DNA of 64,000 nt from positions 8,556,001 through 8,620,000 of the forward strand of contig NZ_CP109181.1 of the NCBI RefSeq assembly GCF_036248275.1, given 5' to 3'. Each line of letters begins with the position of its first letter. Position 1 is the first letter of the stretch. The notes under the pieces are model-generated. The model was not told where the DNA came from. It saw nothing but the letters and a program-made list of their open reading frames with translations, and did not search any database. This document shows, piece by piece, positions 61,306 to 64,000 of this stretch. Source of the stretch: Streptomyces sp. NBC_01716. Lineage in GTDB: Bacteria > Actinomycetota > Actinomycetes > Streptomycetales > Streptomycetaceae. A program made the translations under genes and the position numbers.

Positions 61306-62664
61306 ATGAGTGTTCCCGCCGACTACCGGGCCGGGACGACAGCAGTCGTCGAAGGCGGCCACACATTGCGAGGCCGTGTCACCGTACCGGGCAACAAACA
61401 CAGCATGGTCCTCGGCTTCGCTGCTGGCGTGGCACTCGGCGCCGAGCTGACCCTGACCAACACTCCCTGGTTGTCCGAGCGCGACGTACTGGCGCACACG
61501 CTCAAGCTGCTCGGCGGACACGCCGAGTGCGAGAACGACACCGTCAGTATCAGGGGCGACATCACATCATCGAACCTCCCTGCTGCGGCCACCGGGGTCA
61601 TCCATGGTTCGGTCTACCTGCTGCCCGCCGTCCTGGCCAACAGAGGCAGCGTCACATTCAGCGGATCTGGGGGCGACAGCCTCGGCTCATTCGAATGGGG
61701 CTATACCCGCCCCGTGAAGCACATGCTGGAAGTCTCAGAGGCCTTCGGCGCCCAGTGGGAGCGACGCGACGGACTCCTGCATGCCTGGACACCGAGACTG
61801 CGCCCCGCGACCGTGGACATCCTGCGCTGGTCGCAAGATCCCACAAGGCCGGCGGGTCCCTACGTCTCGGGAGCGACGAAGACCGCCCTGTTGATGGCGG
61901 CCGCGGCCCCCGGTTCGAGCCTCATCCTGCACCCCCACGAGAAGGAGGCATCACATGAACTGATCACCATGCTGCGGGCTCTTGGGATCCGTATCGACCA
62001 ACAGGACGGCGGCTGGGTGGTGCACGGCGGTACGGCGCTGACCGCCGCTACTCACCGACTGCTGCCGGATCCGGTGGAGATGATGACCTGGCAGTCGTTC
62101 GCGGCGATGACCGGCTCCACGCTCACCATCGACTGTGGCGATCCGGCTCACGTTTTCACCTCCATCCATCGCGAGCTGAACTTCCTCAGCACCCTGGGAA
62201 TAGAGCCCGTCTTCAACGAGGACACCGTCACCGTCGGTCCGGCAAAGCAGCGGTACGAGGGCACGGAACTGGTGGCCGAGTCGACGGGCATCTCGACCGA
62301 CATCGCGCCCCTGCTCGCCGTCGTGCTGTTACAGGCCGACAGCCGGTCGGTGGTGGAGGACCGGGTCTGGGCGGGCCGTTACTCGTATGCCGACTCGCTG
62401 CGCCTCATGGGCGCGCGAATGGAAGTGACCGGGCGTAAGCTCACCATCGACCCCAGTGTGCTGCGCCCGGCGGATGTCGTGCTGCGCCCCACGGACACCC
62501 GCAGCACCGCCGTCTGTCTCGCGGCGGCCCTCGCGACCGAGGGCTCCAGCATGGTGGGCGGTCTCGACCACCTCATACGCGGGTACGAAGCTTTGCTGCC
62601 CCGGTTGGCCGCCGTCGGAGCCCGTATCGAGCTCGTTCCGGAAGATGCGAAATGCATCGCGTGA
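61306..62664 (+). CDS. NikO/PolA-like UMP enolpyruvyl transferase
   Basis: A 452-residue EPSP/MurA-superfamily enolpyruvyl transferase. It shows VEGGHTLRGRVTVPGNKHSM (start of the first domain, Lys25-type PEP contact), PAAATGVIHGSVYLLPAVLA, SGATKTALLMAAAAPGSSLI and, in the second domain, TRSTAVCLAAALATEGSSMV. MurA makes UDP-enolpyruvyl-GlcNAc, but a MurA inside this cluster fits the NikO/PolA branch, which transfers enolpyruvate to the 3'-OH of UMP to open the octosyl-acid pathway. The loop Cys of MurA is not evident. The setting beside NikL- and NikJ-like genes supports this. Confidence 0.85.
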   Translation: MSVPADYRAGTTAVVEGGHTLRGRVTVPGNKHSMVLGFAAGVALGAELTLTNTPWLSERDVLAHTLKLLGGHAECENDTVSIRGDITSSNLPAAATGVIHGSVYLLPAVLANRGSVTFSGSGGDSLGSFEWGYTRPVKHMLEVSEAFGAQWERRDGLLHAWTPRLRPATVDILRWSQDPTRPAGPYVSGATKTALLMAAAAPGSSLILHPHEKEASHELITMLRALGIRIDQQDGGWVVHGGTALTAATHRLLPDPVEMMTWQSFAAMTGSTLTIDCGDPAHVFTSIHRELNFLSTLGIEPVFNEDTVTVGPAKQRYEGTELVAESTGISTDIAPLLAVVLLQADSRSVVEDRVWAGRYSYADSLRLMGARMEVTGRKLTIDPSVLRPADVVLRPTDTRSTAVCLAAALATEGSSMVGGLDHLIRGYEALLPRLAAVGARIELVPEDAKCIA

Positions 62665-62705
62665 CCGGGACCGGTGGCACCGAGGGCCGGACCGCGGTTC
62701 AGCAG

Positions 62706-63488
62706 TCATACGAGCAGGCCCCGCCGAAGAGTCGTCGTATCCGTACCGGAGACACCGTGCTCCCGCAGGTACGGCTCAACACCGCCGTAACGCTCGTCCA
62801 CCATCACCAACAGCGGCTCAAGGGCGGGAGTTCCCAGCCTCATACGGCGGATCAACTCGGCCCCGTTGATGCCTCGCTGCCGCGCGTACGCGTCAACGGC
62901 GGGGGTGCAACCGCTTGCCGTCTCCAGTGCTGCGGTGTCGGCGGTGAGGATGTCGCGTACCGGCAGGCCGAGCAGCTTCAGGAGAAGCGCGACTACCACC
63001 CCCGTTCGGTCCTTGCCCAGCGAGCAGCCCAAGACGACGCCCTGAGACAGTCGGTCCGCCGTGACTCTGATGACCGCGGCGATCTCCGTGCCGCAGCTCC
63101 GGGCCATGTCCTGGTACAGCGACACGTAGTTGTCGGACGTGGGACGGCCCCTCAGCCGGGCCGCGACGCCCGGCATGTCGACGGGCACATGAGCCAGTCG
63201 CCGCCTGGCGCCCTCCGTCAACAGCTCCCGCTCGGGGCTGCTGCGCAGATCCACGGACCAGCGTCTGGGGGCCAGTTGGGCATCGGCGTCCGGGCAGCCT
63301 GCCAGCAGTGTCCAGCCCGTACGGAAGACCGATCCGGGGCGCAACCCACCCACCGCGTCGGCGACGTCGAAGACGTGGCCTTGTGAGATGAGGCATCCCT
63401 CATGAAGATCCTCGTACTGTGGCCGCCCCAGGTGCCCAGTTACTTCAACGCCGGTCATCATCTGACCGTCTTCAACGTTGCCAGTCAT
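62706..63488 (-). CDS. Tyrosine-phosphatase-like protein, NikL/PolJ type
   Basis: A 260-residue protein tyrosine/serine phosphatase. The P-loop reads GCSLGKDRTGVVVALL with Cys155 and Arg161; the usual His before Cys is Gly. SVFRTGWTLL and RRWSVDLRSSPER match the N-terminal part of this phosphatase group (RVFRS... and DLRS). NikL/PolJ-type phosphatases remove the 5'-phosphate of octosyl-acid intermediates. It converges on the transferase gene (41 bp) and its 5' end overlaps the divergent radical SAM gene; M11 at 63458 or a later codon may be the real start. Confidence 0.8.
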   Translation of the reverse strand: MTGNVEDGQMMTGVEVTGHLGRPQYEDLHEGCLISQGHVFDVADAVGGLRPGSVFRTGWTLLAGCPDADAQLAPRRWSVDLRSSPERELLTEGARRRLAHVPVDMPGVAARLRGRPTSDNYVSLYQDMARSCGTEIAAVIRVTADRLSQGVVLGCSLGKDRTGVVVALLLKLLGLPVRDILTADTAALETASGCTPAVDAYARQRGINGAELIRRMRLGTPALEPLLVMVDERYGGVEPYLREHGVSGTDTTTLRRGLLV

Positions 63489-64000
63489 CTACGTACCGTC
63501 TTCCCGTCCGCGAGCGTCCGCGCCGTCGACGCGGCTGCCCTCAACGTCACCTGGAAAGCACTCGGTGACTTACTGATGGAGCAGCATGACGTCGTGGCTC
63601 TGGCCAACGACTTCGACTCCATCGACTCCCTGCACCGCACTGTGCGGTACACCAGGGAACTGGCGCCGAGGGCGAACATAGTCACCTTTGGCCGGCTGAG
63701 TTCGCAACTACCCGAGTTCTTCCAGCGGTTCGACCTCGACGCAGTCGTCGGGGCGGGCGATCCGGAGACGGGTGTCGAGGACTTCGTCCGGGCAGCGGCT
63801 GACGAGGCGCACACCGCCGCATCCGTCTGGTCTCGTGTGGCGGGCCAATGGCGGGCCCCTGTCGCTCCTCCCCGGCTGCTCTCCGCCGACGAACTGCCGC
63901 TTCCCGACGTGACAGAGATCCCTTACGGGGCCTACGAGCAGATGTACGCCGACGACACAGCCCGCTTCTGTGGAATTCCCCAGCGGCGGGAGCTTGTCGT
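63402..64000 (+). CDS. NikJ/PolH-like radical SAM protein, N-terminal part (cut by window end)
   Basis: The frame stays open to the window edge. It starts MKILVLWPPQVPSYFNAGHH, the typical start of the B12-binding-like domain of NikJ/PolH-type proteins, and continues TVFPSASVRAVDAAALNVTW, ANIVTFGRLSSQLPEFF and FDLDAVVGAGDPETGVEDFV, consistent with a cobalamin-binding fold, then PLPDVTEIPYGAYEQMY near 63895-63945. The cluster-binding Cys residues should lie just beyond the window. NikJ/PolH closes the bicyclic octosyl-acid skeleton by radical chemistry on enolpyruvyl-UMP. Confidence 0.8.
   Translation, partial: MKILVLWPPQVPSYFNAGHHLTVFNVASHLRTVFPSASVRAVDAAALNVTWKALGDLLMEQHDVVALANDFDSIDSLHRTVRYTRELAPRANIVTFGRLSSQLPEFFQRFDLDAVVGAGDPETGVEDFVRAAADEAHTAASVWSRVAGQWRAPVAPPRLLSADELPLPDVTEIPYGAYEQMYADDTARFCGIPQRRELV

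Noticed and set aside
61306..62664. Housekeeping MurA for cell-wall synthesis
   Set aside because: The neighbours are NikL- and NikJ-like genes and the MurA loop Cys is not evident, so the NikO/PolA reading fits better.
1..64000. tRNA or rRNA genes, including an att site at a tRNA 3' end
   Set aside because: No cloverleaf or conserved rRNA stretch was recognised, so no integration site can be named.

Overview
The window is high-GC actinobacterial DNA, most likely from a Streptomyces. The signs are strong third-position GC, frequent GTG starts, four-base GTGA/ATGA gene overlaps, and typical Streptomyces accessory families (Imm49, DUF6083, ISAzo13, IS1380, NF041680-type transposases). No rRNA, tRNA or core housekeeping operon was recognised. 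The many truncated transposases and frameshifted genes point to a fast-evolving accessory region.

Region 1 (1-4.6 kb) is a decayed type I-E CRISPR effector operon. The window opens inside an IS3-family element inserted in cas7e. Then come the 3' part of cas7e (frameshifted), an apparently intact cas5e and a frameshifted cas6e. Only 27 bp later lies an intact Mu/TnsB-like DDE transposase with D155, D227 and E263, followed by what may be the stump of a TnsC/TniB-type gene. This Cascade-plus-transposase order is what a CRISPR-associated transposon looks like, but no CRISPR array, TniQ or complete ATPase is visible.

Region 2 (5.3-11.5 kb) is an intact arabinoside-use locus: a LacI regulator, a lipoprotein sugar-binding protein, two ABC permeases and a GH51 arabinofuranosidase. 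Matching TACAACGTTGTA operators lie between the regulator and the transport operon.

Region 3 (11.5-21 kb) mixes fragments (secreted-protein stump, truncated transposases, GMC oxidoreductase stump) with intact genes: Imm49 immunity protein, an FAD oxidoreductase, a TetR regulator divergent from an alcohol dehydrogenase, and a small protein with an amyloid-like motif.

Region 4 (21-32.9 kb) looks like a conflict/defence island: a broken helicase-associated-domain gene, a truncated caspase-like protease joined to a truncated IS256 transposase, a divergent alpha/beta hydrolase, a winged-helix regulator with a 27-bp palindrome over its start, an XRE-ImmA/IrrE metallopeptidase followed by a TGT-like zinc protein, a zinc-ribbon/XRE regulator paired with a sigma-like protein, and decayed P-loop ATPase and SUKH/deaminase genes.

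Region 5 (33.2-46.6 kb) holds a 2299-residue secreted RHS/YD-repeat polymorphic toxin with a Hint domain and an HNH-like nuclease tip, a candidate immunity protein, a DyP-type peroxidase, and a Streptomyces accessory block (zinc-finger protein, XRE protein with three 17-bp repeats, DUF6083 protein, UvrD-like helicase).

Region 6 (47.1-64 kb) appears to be a biosynthetic cluster for an octosyl-acid-type (nikkomycin/polyoxin-like) nucleoside. It has a cytosine-deaminase-like amidohydrolase, a uracil phosphoribosyltransferase-like protein, a radical SAM enzyme, an MFS exporter, a methyltransferase, SbnA/SbnB-like enzymes for L-2,3-diaminopropionate, a formyltransferase, a 2-oxoglutarate/Fe dioxygenase, a NikO/PolA-like enolpyruvyl transferase, a NikL/PolJ-like phosphatase, and the start of a NikJ/PolH-like radical SAM protein cut by the window edge. 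An insertion-sequence graveyard (52.6-54.9 kb) splits it. Combining the octosyl-acid logic with diaminopropionate and formyl-transfer genes is the most promising lead for new chemistry; the Cascade-TnsB juxtaposition is the most promising mobile system.
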